This document shows, in pieces, positions 21,222 to 32,090 of a stretch of 64,000 nt of DNA (position 1 is its first letter; each line of letters starts with the position of its first letter). This stretch comes from Venturia oleaginea. Lineage: Eukaryota > Ascomycota > Dothideomycetes > Venturiales > Venturiaceae. The DNA is taken from NCBI GenBank assembly GCA_013176395.1, contig JABMLP010000002.1:2223057-2287056 (forward strand), read 5' to 3'. The notes under the pieces are model-generated. The model was not told the DNA's origin. It saw only the letters and a program-made list of their open reading frames with translations, and ran no database searches. Made by a program: the position numbers and the translations under genes.

Positions 21222-22859
21222 TTATCTAAGGTCAAACCCTCTTTTTGCCGTACGGGACGGCGAATCAATATCCCGAGAGCGAGCTGGTATCTCGCGCTGA
21301 AACTACCACCGCAAGCCTCTGACCGCTTCATGGCGCGTTGACAGAGAGACCGATAAAGCCCTCTATGAAGCGAGGCACCACCGAAGAACCTCAAGCGACA
21401 GATAACGAGACGAACCTCAAGCACGAAGCACGACCCGACGAGACGCACCATTTGACTTAATGACACACGACGTTGCAACCGAAAAAAAGGTTGTATGGCA
21501 CTGCAAACGGCTGAGTTTGGTGACACAGTATACGCAATCAAGAGACCCTCGAGAAAGAAGAACCGAACCGCAAGAGACCCTCACCGCAAGAGAAGACAAG
21601 AACAGCTGGCACCTTCACTGCCACACTACGAGAACGACTTTGCGACACTAGCAGTCACCCGCAGCTGGCACCTCACTGCCGCGTCAAGAACAAAAGCCCT
21701 CCATCGAGCTAGGCAACGAGAACGACTTCGAGAGAACCATTCAGTCACCGCACAGAGCTAGCACCTTCACTGCCGCAGCAATACCTCACGGAATGAGGCG
21801 ATAAGAACAAGATTGAGCTGGCATCTCCACATTGTCACGTCATCAACACACACATCGCACAACACAATAGATTAAAGAGAAGCTCGGACTGAGCAGGAAC
21901 ACAAGCAGAACACGATTAATTGGAATGAAGGCATGAAGGACTGACCCTCTTGGCTCTGTACGGAAGGAGGCACGAAGATAGTGACCCCGGGACAGACGAC
22001 CGTCAAGAAAACCCTGACTCTCTTGGCTCTGTACGGACGAAGGCACGAAGATAGTGACTCCGGGATAGACGACCGTCAAGAGAACCCTGAGGCTGGATAC
22101 GATCAAGAATGGAAAGCAAAGGTTGCTGTCGAAAATGATAAGCATTCACATACAAATGATGGACACGATGGTGGATTGAATTAGCGATGGATTGACGGAA
22201 TGAACATTGGACTTGAGCGTTAAAACACGAAGGAAATACGGCGTCACGGGACAAGGACCATGGCAATGGCGCTAGGTCGCATTGGAACCTTTTCCCTATC
22301 CGTAGTACTCCGACCGTATAGACTAAAGTATTCCCCTTCCCGTAACTAGTTCCTCTCGAGAAGAAAGTTACTATCCTTATCCTACCAAGCGTATTCTTCC
22401 GCCCCTTATATTATTGTCCGTATCTATTCGTAAGGAGCGCTCGGCGGAAAGGTATCGTAGGTCCTAAGGCATTCTGCCCGTGTGAGAAGAGAGGCGTAGA
22501 GGTAGGGGTAGAGGCAGAGGTTGTTATCGAGGTTCTCCGTGTCGCTTTGGGTTGTATCTGCGGATGGGAGGTTAGAGACTTTTCGTAGAGTTCAAGACTT
22601 CAGGTCCGAACGAGTCTCAAGGCTTCTCAAGCCAGCTGGTTCAAGAACTCTTGACGAACGATAAGAAAGAGAACATGCTGGATATTTGGGCGAGAAGGAA
22701 ATGGATGAGAAAAACGAGGTTAAATCAGATCTACTGGTACTGAGGCATATGTATCGAGCTCCTGGTGAAGTAAGTCGCATTTCCGCGTCCTTACAAATGT
22801 CCCTACTAATTAGTCGATACTAGGAGCTCGATATACATACTTAATTAAGTACTAGTAGG
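21222..22859. other. repeat-rich non-coding stretch
   Basis: There is no convincing coding region. It holds dispersed short repeats around A-G-C-T-G-G-C-A-C-C-T (near 21603, 21662, 21759 and 21817) and a 73-bp tandem duplication (listed separately). This is probably eroded transposon sequence. Confidence 0.4.
21941..22086. repeat. 73-bp tandem duplication
   Basis: The units 21941-22013 and 22014-22086 are about 90% identical by eye, both starting CTGACYCTCTTGGCTC. Confidence 0.8.
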
Positions 22860-23089
22860 TGTCACGGGCTAGACCTTAGGCCTTTATTTAGGCTTTGCTT
22901 ATCTCTCTATAGCGCTTGAGGACCTAGCTGTCAAGCCTCGGAATAATTCTAGAGCAAGCTTGTGAATGGCTTGGCATCTCCTTCAAGAGGAGTTTGCAAT
23001 CATGTATCTATCTTTTTCTCTTTAGCTAGATTGTATTTCACATTTGGGTGGTTTTTCCTGGTATCCTGGCATGATCTTAACCCGTCACA
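22860..23089 (+). mobile_element. 5' LTR of Ty3/gypsy element
   Basis: The sequence begins TGTCACGGGC and ends CCCGTCACA (230 bp, TG...CA, short inverted ends), just upstream of the gag region. No matching 3' LTR is seen downstream. A classic PBS complementary to tRNA-Met does not follow directly. Confidence 0.6.
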
Positions 23090-23098
23090 TTACAATCT

Positions 23099-23124
23099 AG
23101 CTCTCTCTCTCTCTCTCTCTCTCT
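23099..23124. repeat. (CT)n microsatellite
   Basis: About 13 CT units lie directly after the LTR. Confidence 0.85.
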
Positions 23125-23272
23125 TTGTCGAACAAGCTGGACCGCGCCAGTATCGGCGCGGACTTGTTACGACTCTTCAACCTGGAATTAGTCGCGGATG
23201 AGTACGCGTGCTTTGCTTCCTAAGTAAGAGGAGGTTTGAGCGTTATAGTTGCATACGAAACGAATACGCAGC

Positions 23273-24320
23273 TATGGAAGTCGATCCACAGCAGCAACAA
23301 CAGCCCACAATGGAGTCGCTGATTATGATGATTCAGGAGCTCCGGGCAAGGAACGAAGCCTTGGAATGACAGAACCAGGAAGTGGTATCTCAAGTCCGGG
23401 CTACGCAGAGCTCTGCCACGCAGAGTCCTGCTACGTCAGTACCAAGTGTTATATCCGTGGTACCTCGATCGGAACGACCCCGACACAGTTTTTCTCACCT
23501 TTCGAATTACAGCAGAATACGATCGACATGGGCAGCATGGAAAATGCAAGCGATAATGAAGGTTCGTACGGATGGAGAAGCGATCGGGACCCCAGCGGAC
23601 TATTTCAATTACCTATACATGAGCATGGAAAATACGGCCTAGAACAGAGTACGAGCCTGGGTCGCGTCGGCCTCGGAGAGCAATCAGACCCCCGGGAACT
23701 TCCTTGAATACGCCGAATCAGTCTTCGGGGATCCTAACGAACAGCAGAATGCACTGGCTCAGCTCAACTCTCTAAGACAAGGACCACGGCAGTCATTGAG
23801 TAGCTTAATACCGGTATTCGACGATTTGTTACCAAGGGCGGGAGGCAGTACATGGGGCGACTGTGTCCAGATCAATACCCTGAACCTAACCCTATTCAAA
23901 GGCTTTCGCGAACTACTCGTCACGGCATCACTGGATACCACGAGTTTTTTGAAATACCGACAAGGCCTACTCGACATTGACGCGAAACTACAAGCCTTGA
24001 AATCGACACCAGGTACCTTCGCTCAAATAGTAGACCGGCCCGAGATAGGAACGAAGCCCAGCTTTCAAGAGAAAATGGATTGGGAACCCACAGAGTCAAA
24101 CCGAGCAAAATGGGTATCCCAAGAAGAAATTCAACGACGGCGCGAATCGGGGGCATGCTTACGTTGTGGAAAAGACGGGCATATGGTCAAGGACTGCAAG
24201 ATGCTCCCTGCGAAGAAACCGGGAATTACCAAGACCAATAAGTCTACAAACGGCAACAAAACCAAAGCGAGCGCGGCTAGCGAATATTCCGGTTCAGAGC
24301 CAGAATTGGAAAAAGAGTAA
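23273..24320 (+). pseudogene. gypsy gag with CCHC knuckle, two in-frame stops
   Basis: A single frame runs from ATG 23273 to the TAA at 24318-24320, interrupted by TGA near 23368 and TAG near 23638. Before the end lies a retroviral-type zinc knuckle (C-L-R-C-G-K-D-G-H-M-V-K-D-C) in the 24150-24200 region, then a basic and an acidic tail. Both stops can be explained by single C-to-T (or complementary G-to-A) transitions. This is the nucleocapsid-like gene of a Ty3 element and is non-functional as read. Confidence 0.75.
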
Positions 24321-24418
24321 CCTCTGGTCAAAGTTGTAATCAGGGGTTAACATCAAGTGTACCATCTTTAGTACGACCATCTCAACTCTCCTCAGAATGG
24401 AAGCAATTCAAATCAAAA

Positions 24419-25035
24419 ATGGAAAGACCACTCTTCCTTGTTGATGCACTATTGAACGATGAACACTTTTTACGCACTCTTATAGACAACGGTTGCTCTG
24501 GATACGCGCAGATCTCAGAACGAATGGCCACAAAACTAAGACTCCCAACTATAGACATTAGTCCCCGACATCTGAAGGTGTATTGGAGGGACCCGTTGAA
24601 GTTATTAGGAAGGTCGCAACAGCAACACTCGATATCGGAGGTTACCGTCGGACCCGAGCATTCATGTACGTTGTTCCTGGGCAGGAGCACGACCTTATGC
24701 TAGGCGGCCCATGGCTGGCAGAAGAAAATGTCACGTTGAATGAAAAACGGCGGGTCCTCGAATTCCCTGATGGTTCCTCGATGGGCTCACTTCCGGAGAA
24801 CGGATCTACCTTGCAGGCTGAAAAAGCGCGGCCAGTAAGCGCAGCATCATACACTGCTTTAGTCAGAAGAATCAAGAGACTAGACAAGCACGACATGCCG
24901 ATAAAAGTATTCGCAGCGTCCTTACGAGATATCGAGAAAGCACTTCAGGTGAAGCCGGTAGTCAATCCGAAAGACTAATTACCCGAACACTACTTCCGCT
25001 ACCTCGACGTTTTTGACCCCAAAAAGGCTAGCTCC
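24419..25035 (+). pseudogene. gypsy protease and start of pol, frameshifted
   Basis: The first frame carries a retropepsin-like segment L-I-D-N-G-C-S-G-Y-A (residue N where S or T is usual after the catalytic Asp), then passes near 24590 into another frame with G-Q-E-H-D-L-M-L-G-G-P-W-L. A TAA at 24976-24978 stops that frame just before Y-F-R-Y-L-D-V-F-D, the segment normally leading into reverse transcriptase. Confidence 0.7.
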
Positions 25036-25040
25036 CAGCC

Positions 25041-25220
25041 TGTGACGGCATGGCATGGTGGCCATCTTTGTCACATGACAACGTGTCGCAGCCACACTGT
25101 GGCGAGAGGAACATCAACTCGCGCGCCCCGCAGTCACTTACTCTCTATCTGATATTCTCTCATCACACTGAGTAAATGGAATCTTAGTTCATTCTGTCTG
25201 GTTCAATGCTCGCCGTGACA
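25041..25220 (+). mobile_element. 180-bp solo LTR-like insertion inside gypsy pol, TSD CAGCC
   Basis: It begins TGTGACGGCATGGCA and ends CGCCGTGACA. The 5 bases CAGCC occur on both sides (25036-25040 and 25221-25225). Removing the insert and one duplication brings the two pol segments into one frame, so this is a clean insertion into an existing gypsy element. Its ends resemble those of the 171-174-bp elements at 20027 and 21048, its middle only weakly. Confidence 0.8.
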
Positions 25221-26435
25221 CAGCCTCCGCACCGACCGGGTATCGACCACGAGATTCCATTGGAAAAGGATGGCAATGGTAGAGAGAAAGAAGTACCATG
25301 GGGACCGTTGTACAGCATGTCACGAGACGAATTGCTAGTCCTAAGAAAAATTCTCATGTATCATCTTGATAAAGGATGGATCAGGGTTAGCAAGAGTCCC
25401 GCTGGCGCTCCGGTACTTTTCGCACGCAAGCCTGGAGGAGGGCTTCGATTTTGCGTCGATTACCGGGGACTTAACGCGATTACGAAGAAAGACAGGTACT
25501 CGCTACCCCTGATACGAGAGACCCTGAACGCGATCTATTCGGCAAGATGGCTAACCAAACTCGATGTGAGCGCGGCTTTTCACAAGATTCGAGTCGCGAA
25601 GGGCGAAGAATGGAAAACGGCTTTCCGTACGCGGTACGAGTTGTTTGAGTGGCTAGTTACTCCTTTCGGCCTTACAGGAGCACCTGCGACGTTTCAGCGA
25701 TATATCAACTGGGTCTTGAGGTCCTACCTGGACGACTTCTGTACCGCTTACATGGACGATGTCCTAGTGTTTTTAAGCGGAACTTTAGAAGATCATCGGC
25801 GAAAAGTAGCACAGGTTCTTCATTCCCTAGGTGAAGCCGGATTGACCTTGAACATCACGAAATGCAATTTTGAAGCTAAAAAGGTCAAATACCTTGGCTA
25901 TATTGTGGAAGTAGGCAAGGGTATTAGTATGGATCCAGAAAAAGTTCGAGCGATCTCCGAATGGGCACCACCGACCACTGTGAAAGGTGTGAGAGGCTTC
26001 CTTGGGTTTCCCAATTATTACCGACGTTTCATCAAGGAATACTCGACATTAGCTATCCCCCTCACCCGGCTGACAAAGAAGAGATGCAAGCTTGAATGGA
26101 GCAAGGATTGTCAAAACGCGTTTCAAACGCTCAAGGACCGTTTTATTTCCGACCCGGTGTTACTCCACTTCAACCCAGATCGAGATACAATTGTTGAGCC
26201 TGATGCCTCCAATTGGGCAGTCGGAGGGGCTCTATCACAGATCGACGGTGAAGGAAATGCTCGACCAGTCGCTTACTTCTCAAGAAACAACCTACCCGCG
26301 GAATGCAACTACGACATACACGATAAAGAACCACTCGCAGTAGTACGTTGTATGCAGGAGTGGGACGCGGAGCTTAGGAGCCTTAGCGGTCCATTCAAAG
26401 TTCTAACGGATCACAAGAACTTGAGTCTTCCATGA
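25221..26435 (+). pseudogene. gypsy reverse transcriptase and RNase H
   Basis: The long open frame carries the RT fingers (F-C-V-D-Y-R-G-L-N), L-D-V-S-A-A-F-H, T-P-F-G-L-T-G-A-P-A-T-F-Q, the catalytic Y-M-D-D-V-L-V and G-F-L-G-F-P-N-Y-Y-R-R-F-I, then the RNase H start (D-A-S-N-W-A-V-G-G-A-L-S-Q). It closes at 26435, where a frame change of one base precedes the rest of RNase H. Confidence 0.85.
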
Positions 26436-27290
26436 CAGCAAAGAAGTTGAATGAAAGACAGATACAATGGATGGAACTGCTATCTCAACACAATTTTACC
26501 TTCAACTATCGCCCGGGCTCGCAAGCAGTCGTACCCGATACACTCTCGCGTAGGGACCAAGATATGTCCAGCAGCACTCAAGACGATCGAATTAAGGAGA
26601 GGATACAAGTCCTCCTCCCTCCAAAGCTCTGGGCAAAACCGGTGCGGGTAAGACAAACGACAGAGGAGAACGAGATAGTAGAAAGTGAGGGACACAAATA
26701 CAGAGAGGAAAACGAAACCGAAGAGGAGAATTCTGAAGAAGCTAGAGTCGAGAGTGATACGCAAGATATAGGAGGGGAAAACACGGTCGATGAGGGGGCC
26801 GAAGAGGGCAATACGAACCCCTTCGAGAATGAGGAGTTACGAGCATTATGGCTGCAAGCTGTTCAAGCCGACCCGACGTTTAGCAGCCTCCGCTCCGAAG
26901 TTGCAAAAAGGAAAGGACGATTCTCCCCAGAATTGAAAGTCCAGGTTTCAATTTCTGAATGCGACCTCGAAGATGGATTATTACGGTACCGCGAAAGGAT
27001 TTGGATACCCGACCGCGAACCACTTAAGACGAAGCTCATCCAGGAAGTACACGACTCAGCAATTGCGAGACACCCGGGACGCGACGCAACCTTCGCTTTA
27101 CTAGCACGGCGCTTTTTCTGGCCAGACCAGTCCAAAGAGGTGCGACAGTTCATCAAGAATTGCGACATCTGTGGCAGTGCAAAAGTCTGGAGACAACGAC
27201 GATGGGGTCTGCTTAAGCCCTTACCTATCCCGGACCGAATCTGGAGCGAGATCTCTATCGACTTCATTACAAACCTGCTAGAAAGCCAAG
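26432..27290 (+). pseudogene. gypsy RNase H end and truncated integrase
   Basis: A new frame continues with the RNase H tail (P-D-T-L-S-R-R), an acidic linker and an integrase zinc region (H...H, C-D-I-C), then S-I-D-F-I-T-N-L. There the match stops: the catalytic core beyond the first Asp is missing and pogo-type sequence begins at about 27290. Confidence 0.75.
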
Positions 27291-28532
27291 AATCCTCGAC
27301 CTCGATTCGCGAGGATTTGCGCCCCGGCTGTGTGAGGTGGCAGATAAAGCGGATAAACTGTTGGGTATACGCGGTGGAGAGCCAGTAGGCAAAAAGTGGG
27401 CTGAGAGGTTCGTAAAGCGCTCAGATGAGCTCAAGACAGCCTTCAATCGAGCCAAGGATAGGCAGAGGATACTACAGGAAGATCCAGTAATTATTGGCAC
27501 GTGGTTCCAGCTCGTTGTAGACACCAAGGCAAAGTACGGCATCCACGACGAGGATACGCACAACTTTGACGAGATTGGCTTCCAGATGGGTATTATTGGG
27601 TCAATGAAGGTTGTTACAGTCTCTGAGAGACGTACAAGGCCTGAACTCATTCAGCCGGGCGATCGCGAATGGGTTACGGTTATTTAGAGCATTTGCGCAG
27701 CTGGGTATGCGACCCCGCCATTCATTATCTACGAAGGACGAGTTCACATCTCTACGTGGTATGAGAAGGCAGACATACCGCGCAATTGGAAGCCTCAGTC
27801 TCTGAGAACGGCTGGAAATACAACGCGCTGGGTCTTAAGTGGTTGAAGCACTTTGACGCGCATATAAAGGCGCGGCAGGTGGGGGTGTATAGGCTGCTTA
27901 TCTTGGACGGCCATGAGAGCCATCTCAGCCAGGATTTCAAGGACTACTGCCTCGAAAACAAGATTATAACCCTCTGCATGCCACCGCACTCGTCGCATAT
28001 ACTCCAGCCCCTTGATGTGGTCTGCTTCTCGCCGTTGAAGCGCAAGTACTCCCAACGCGTCCGGGACTTGGCACGCCGACGCGTGTACCATATCAACAAG
28101 GAAGGCTTTCTCCCTGCCTTCAAAGACGCGTTTTTCGACGTATTTACAAAAGAGAACTGTCAAAAGGCCTTTGAGGCAGTAGGGCTGGTCCCTATCGACG
28201 CGCAGGTGGTGTTGGATCGCCTTGAAGTACGGCTACGTACCCCGCCAGAACCCCGTCTCCCAGAAACGCCGTGGCAGTCAAAGACTCCAAGCAATACTCA
28301 TGAATTTGGATCCCAATCCAAGCGTCTGTAGCGCCTCAGGGATCGAAGAAGGCTCGTGGTAGTGGTGATCAAGAAACAGCCCGACCAACTCAACGGCGCT
28401 GTGGGAACTGCGGCGCAACTGGGCATAATGCACGAACTTGTAAAAAAGATATTAAGATGTCTTCTGAATCAGATAGCAGCACGACGGACTTAGAATCTAT
28501 TGTTAATAGCAATGAAATTGAAGAGTCGTAAT
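27291..28532 (+). pseudogene. 5'-truncated pogo transposase with CCHC tail
   Basis: The sequence starts in the middle of a pogo/Fot transposase (L-D-L-D-S-R-G-F). It carries N-F-D-E-I-G-F-Q, an in-frame TAG near 27686, a frame change near 27785, I-L-D-G-H-E-S-H and Q-P-L-D-V-V-C-F, then a C-terminal zinc knuckle C-G-N-C-G-A-T-G-H-N-A-R-T-C near 28400-28450. It is diverged from the transposase at 15921 and belongs to a different family member. The N-terminal DNA-binding part is absent. Confidence 0.8.
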
Positions 28533-28734
28533 ATAAGATGGTCGTGCCAAGAAAGTTGGACGGGTTGGGTGATCTGACGGGTTGGGTGATCGAACACGTT
28601 AATTATATTTATATTTTACCTTTTTTACTACTACAACCACCACGTTTTCTCTACACTATGTCCGATAGAATAACCTAGACACTTCAAGGTCAGGAGACCT
28701 GAAGGCCATTCTCAAAGAGCTGGCCCTCCAGTTG

Positions 28735-29288
28735 ACGAGTCCGAACTGTCGCAAACGCTGCTAGATACGCCGATTCCACGAATACAAGAGCCTATACAAC
28801 CTCCTACAGCCCATAGAGTTATTCCAACTACCTCGCAACCTCGTATCATTCGAGCCCAGTTCCCAATTGTCTGGAGTCGGTTGTATTTTCAGCACAAGAA
28901 GCTCGTCAATCCTCGGATCCGGGGAGTTACAATGCAGCAAGTTGCACGGCAGAACTCACACATCTGGGAACACGGCATTGAACTTGAGGCTGACGGCAAA
29001 GGCCTTGGACGTATCTACATCTGTGTATTATGCCATCAAAAGAAGGACTACTACAGAGGCGTCTACAAAGCAGATTCAACGGGTGGAATAGGTACACATT
29101 TACTCAATAAATACGGCATTCCAGACCCTAGAAAGGACCTTCTACCACCACCACCTCCTCCTCCTCCCTCTACAGACAATCATACAGGCAATCAAGAGCA
29201 GTATTCTGAGACTCACTGCGGAGAGTGTGGCCACCGTAAGGGTACAGACGCTGCATCAATGGGAAGGCATACAGACAACAATATGTAG
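28735..29288 (+). pseudogene. hAT transposase N-terminal part with BED-type finger
   Basis: One open frame reads through a Pro/Gln-rich start, then W-E-H-G-I-E-L and a BED-like finger with C-V-L-C and a later G-T-H-L-L-N-K-Y-G, followed by a Pro8 run. The likely ATG at about 28658 is followed by an early TAG. The frame ends at 29288, with one or two frame changes between about 29210 and 29290 separating it from the catalytic part. Confidence 0.65.
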
Positions 29289-29329
29289 ATTGGGTTATTC
29301 GTCATAATATCGCCTTTCATACAGCTACA

Positions 29330-31090
29330 GTGCCAGAAACTCTTGCGCTTCTGAAGTCAGCTGCATACGATACATTAAAGGTTATTCTGCCAAAGGCAAA
29401 GTCCTCTCTCTCCATATGGGTGATGGATTTCTACATGGAGCGCCTCAAGGACATAGTTAAAGAAATCGAAGGAGCTAAAAGCCTCATTAACATCTCTTGC
29501 GATGCCTGGAAGGGTGACAATAAGAAGAACTACCTTGCTGTCTGTTCCCACTACATCAACAAGGATTACAAGCAAAGTATAATGCTTCTTGGCTTCCCAC
29601 GGATACTGGGCAGCAAAACTGGCGAGAATGAAGCAGAGATTATCGCTAAAGTCCTTACCACATTCAAGATTGATGGGAAAAAATTGGGAGCCTTCACTGC
29701 AGACAACGCTACCGATAATGACGCTGCCTGTGACCGCCTTGAAGTCCTGTTTGACAAGGAAGGTTGGTCAATTCACGCGCGCATTCGCTGTATTGGGTAC
29801 ATCATCAACCTCATTGTAGAAGATCTTCTCTACGGTGACCACGAGCAGTCAAAACACTCAAAGGACCTTGCCTCCGTCGGCTACGAAGAAGCCTATGACG
29901 TCTGGATCAAACTAGGACCTATGGGGCGCGTCCACAACATCTGCATCTTTATCAATCGCTCACCTGAGAGGCGGGAGATGTTCGAGAATCTACAGAAAGA
30001 GATGGCTGCACTGAAGCTTCTTGTGCTTCTTGTAGATGGAGGTATCCGATGGCATTCTACCTACGAGATGATAAAGAGAATCCCTGCTCTCCGCGACATT
30101 ATCTTGAAGTGGCAGCGCCAATTTGTACACCAAAAGGGGCAGGTTGACATACGACCTTCCTTCCTTTCAATGGAAGACTTCGAGATGTTGGAGATCTGGG
30201 CGCAGATTCTTAAGAACTTTAAGGATCTTTGTCTCGAAGAGGAAGAGAATGCAAACCTTACTTCACAGGGAACCATTGCCGGTGTACTCGAAGGCCTCAC
30301 ATTCATCTACGAGCGACTTGATCGCACTGAGGCAGAGCTCAAAGCCCTCAGATTGGCTCCTCATCTTTCGCAACCTTTTGAGGTTGGTATTACAGAAGCG
30401 CGGTCAAAGACAATGAAGTATCTATCCCTGCTTAAAGCTACCAATCTTTACTATGCAGCAGTCTTTCTCGATCCCAACTGGCGCCTCTCTTATTTCGAAG
30501 ATAAATGGGCCCAGTATGACCATCGCGCATGGTATAAACATGCTGAAGCCGGCATCAAGGAGATTTTCGCACAATATAGCGAAAAATTCGCGCTACCCTC
30601 ACCCTCACCCTCACCTTCGCCGTCACCTTCGCCGTCACAGTTATTTGAAAACCTCTATCTTGAGGCGCAGAAGCCTACTACCGCGTACAAACAATTCAAC
30701 AGACTCTCCACCAAGTTCCTAGCCAAAAAGCGGAGGATTGCGACCGAGGAAGATGAATATACACGCTACACCAAGTACTGGGATCCCTGTGAGTGGGAGG
30801 AGGTTGAGGACATTATTGTATGGTGGAGAGACCGTACTACTGAGTTTCCTATCTTGTCACGTATGGCTTTCGATATACTGTCAATTCCTGGCATGTCTGC
30901 AGAGGTTGAAAGAATCTTCAGCGCCGCCGGTAGGCCTATTACTGATGCCAGAAGCAGCCTCAAAGATGACATTATTGAGGCCTGTGAGGTACAATACCAT
31001 GGGCTTGGAAAAGGAGGCATATTCACTGTCAAATCTACTGCTAATGCATATATGTTACCTAAAATTCATAAACATCGCCTGACCAACTGA
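29330..31090 (+). CDS. hAT transposase catalytic region
   Basis: The open frame of 586 codons can be extended upstream to about 29240 (K-A-Y-R-Q-Q-Y-V-D-W-V-I). It carries S-C-D-A-W-K-G-D, F-T-A-D-N-A-T-D-N-D (a catalytic Asp), R-W-H-S-T-Y-E-M-I, an S-P dipeptide repeat (near residues 425-438) and the hAT C-terminal dimerisation domain (F-P-I-L-S-R-M-A-F-D-I-L-S-I-P, then A-E-V-E-R-I-F-S-A-A-G-R). The S-P stretch is an in-frame hexanucleotide expansion. No ATG is present at its start; the frame belongs to the gene whose N-terminus is at 28735-29288. Confidence 0.85.
   Translation: MPETLALLKSAAYDTLKVILPKAKSSLSIWVMDFYMERLKDIVKEIEGAKSLINISCDAWKGDNKKNYLAVCSHYINKDYKQSIMLLGFPRILGSKTGENEAEIIAKVLTTFKIDGKKLGAFTADNATDNDAACDRLEVLFDKEGWSIHARIRCIGYIINLIVEDLLYGDHEQSKHSKDLASVGYEEAYDVWIKLGPMGRVHNICIFINRSPERREMFENLQKEMAALKLLVLLVDGGIRWHSTYEMIKRIPALRDIILKWQRQFVHQKGQVDIRPSFLSMEDFEMLEIWAQILKNFKDLCLEEEENANLTSQGTIAGVLEGLTFIYERLDRTEAELKALRLAPHLSQPFEVGITEARSKTMKYLSLLKATNLYYAAVFLDPNWRLSYFEDKWAQYDHRAWYKHAEAGIKEIFAQYSEKFALPSPSPSPSPSPSPSQLFENLYLEAQKPTTAYKQFNRLSTKFLAKKRRIATEEDEYTRYTKYWDPCEWEEVEDIIVWWRDRTTEFPILSRMAFDILSIPGMSAEVERIFSAAGRPITDARSSLKDDIIEACEVQYHGLGKGGIFTVKSTANAYMLPKIHKHRLTN
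30598..30640 (+). repeat. 6-bp repeat coding for Ser-Pro
   Basis: The repeated TCACCCTCACC / TCGCCGTCACC-type units inside the hAT transposase encode alternating Ser-Pro. The reading frame is kept. Confidence 0.85.
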
Positions 31091-31140
31091 CAGTTTACCA
31101 TCCATCCTGACCTCACCCAAGCGACCATTCAAGTCAGGTA

Positions 31141-31879
31141 AAGATATCACTCAATCGGTCAGTTCAAGCGGCCAAACTGCTCAAGCTGCTTGCTTATCAA
31201 ACGGGCTGCTAGGTCTAGCCATCCGGTTGACGGTCAGTCTTCCTTGATCTACTCGGCTTCTTCATAAGAGCCAAGTCGACTAGATATTCCCCGTTGAATA
31301 TGTAGGAGTCATCTTGATTCAACGATGAATGGGTTTGAGCAATGATGGAATGCATGAAAAGAGGGTGTGAACAGTGGTCGTATTGATTGTTCACGAGTCT
31401 GAGCTATCGATGTCCAGCAGGCTCGTATGCAACTGATTTTGTGCTTTCGAGGTTAACGAGGACAAACTCAGGTCAAAGCGACTTGTTTTCTGAGAGGCAA
31501 GATAGCCAAGGATGAAAATGTCGCTGATTGCAATTCCACTTTACACGAGGCGCAATAGTGGGTTCGCTCTCGTTTCAACAGTTCGCATACTGGGGCCAGA
31601 AGCTCTTGGCTAAGGCAAACAATATCAAAGGCTGCTCAACTTTTCTCACAGGCCACCACAATACCCTGCTTCCCCCGGCCCGACGACAATCACTGTTTCG
31701 GAGTGTCCCCCTCGGACCTTCTCCACCACGCCTCCACAGAAAATGCGGACTCGTCGTCAAACCCCGCTTGATGCGGGGTATGATGTCATCGTCTAATACT
31801 AATATAGTACAACAAACGCGGCATCCTGCGGGCCTTCCCGAGAGTCGGCAGCTGTCAATCTACCGTGTACATCAACAGT
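31141..31879. other. intergenic after the hAT element
   Basis: No coding or repeat feature recognised apart from short open frames without motifs. Confidence 0.4.
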
Positions 31880-31887
31880 GCTGTTAC

Positions 31888-32082
31888 CAGGCCCTGCATC
31901 CATCCATGTCATCGGCCACTAGGTTATTCGATGAGGGAGAACGGATTACTCTTTTAGGAGTAGCTAAGGTACTGATCTTCTTTCATCCCGGTATCGATGC
32001 ATCCAGATGGGAGGAATAAGATCATCGGATGGATGATTGGTATGAGGTCAATCATCGGATGAATAGATGAATGCAGGGCCTG
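31888..32082. mobile_element. 195-bp hAT-like MITE with 8-bp TSD
   Basis: The ends are inverted: CAGGCCCTGCATCCATC on the left and, reading in from the right, CAGGCCCTGCATTCATC, both followed by CCGATG-type sequence. The flanks are gctgttac (31880-31887) and actgttac (32083-32090), an 8-bp duplication with one mismatch. CAG ends with an 8-bp duplication are typical of hAT-derived miniature elements. Confidence 0.75.
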
Positions 32083-32090
32083 ACTGTTAC

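Larger units (their letters stand above)
28545..31140 (+). mobile_element. hAT (Restless-like) transposon, frameshifted
   Basis: Borders are approximate. The left part carries two direct A-C-G-G-G-T-T-G-G-G-T-G-A-T-C units (28558-28592). The right end past 31090 has a partly similar subterminal run in reverse complement. A clear 8-bp duplication could not be fixed. The element abuts the truncated pogo copy. Confidence 0.6.

Noticed and set aside
21146..21860. Several 60-130-codon frames between the solo LTR copies
   Set aside because: No motifs; they overlap LTR-like and repeated sequence.
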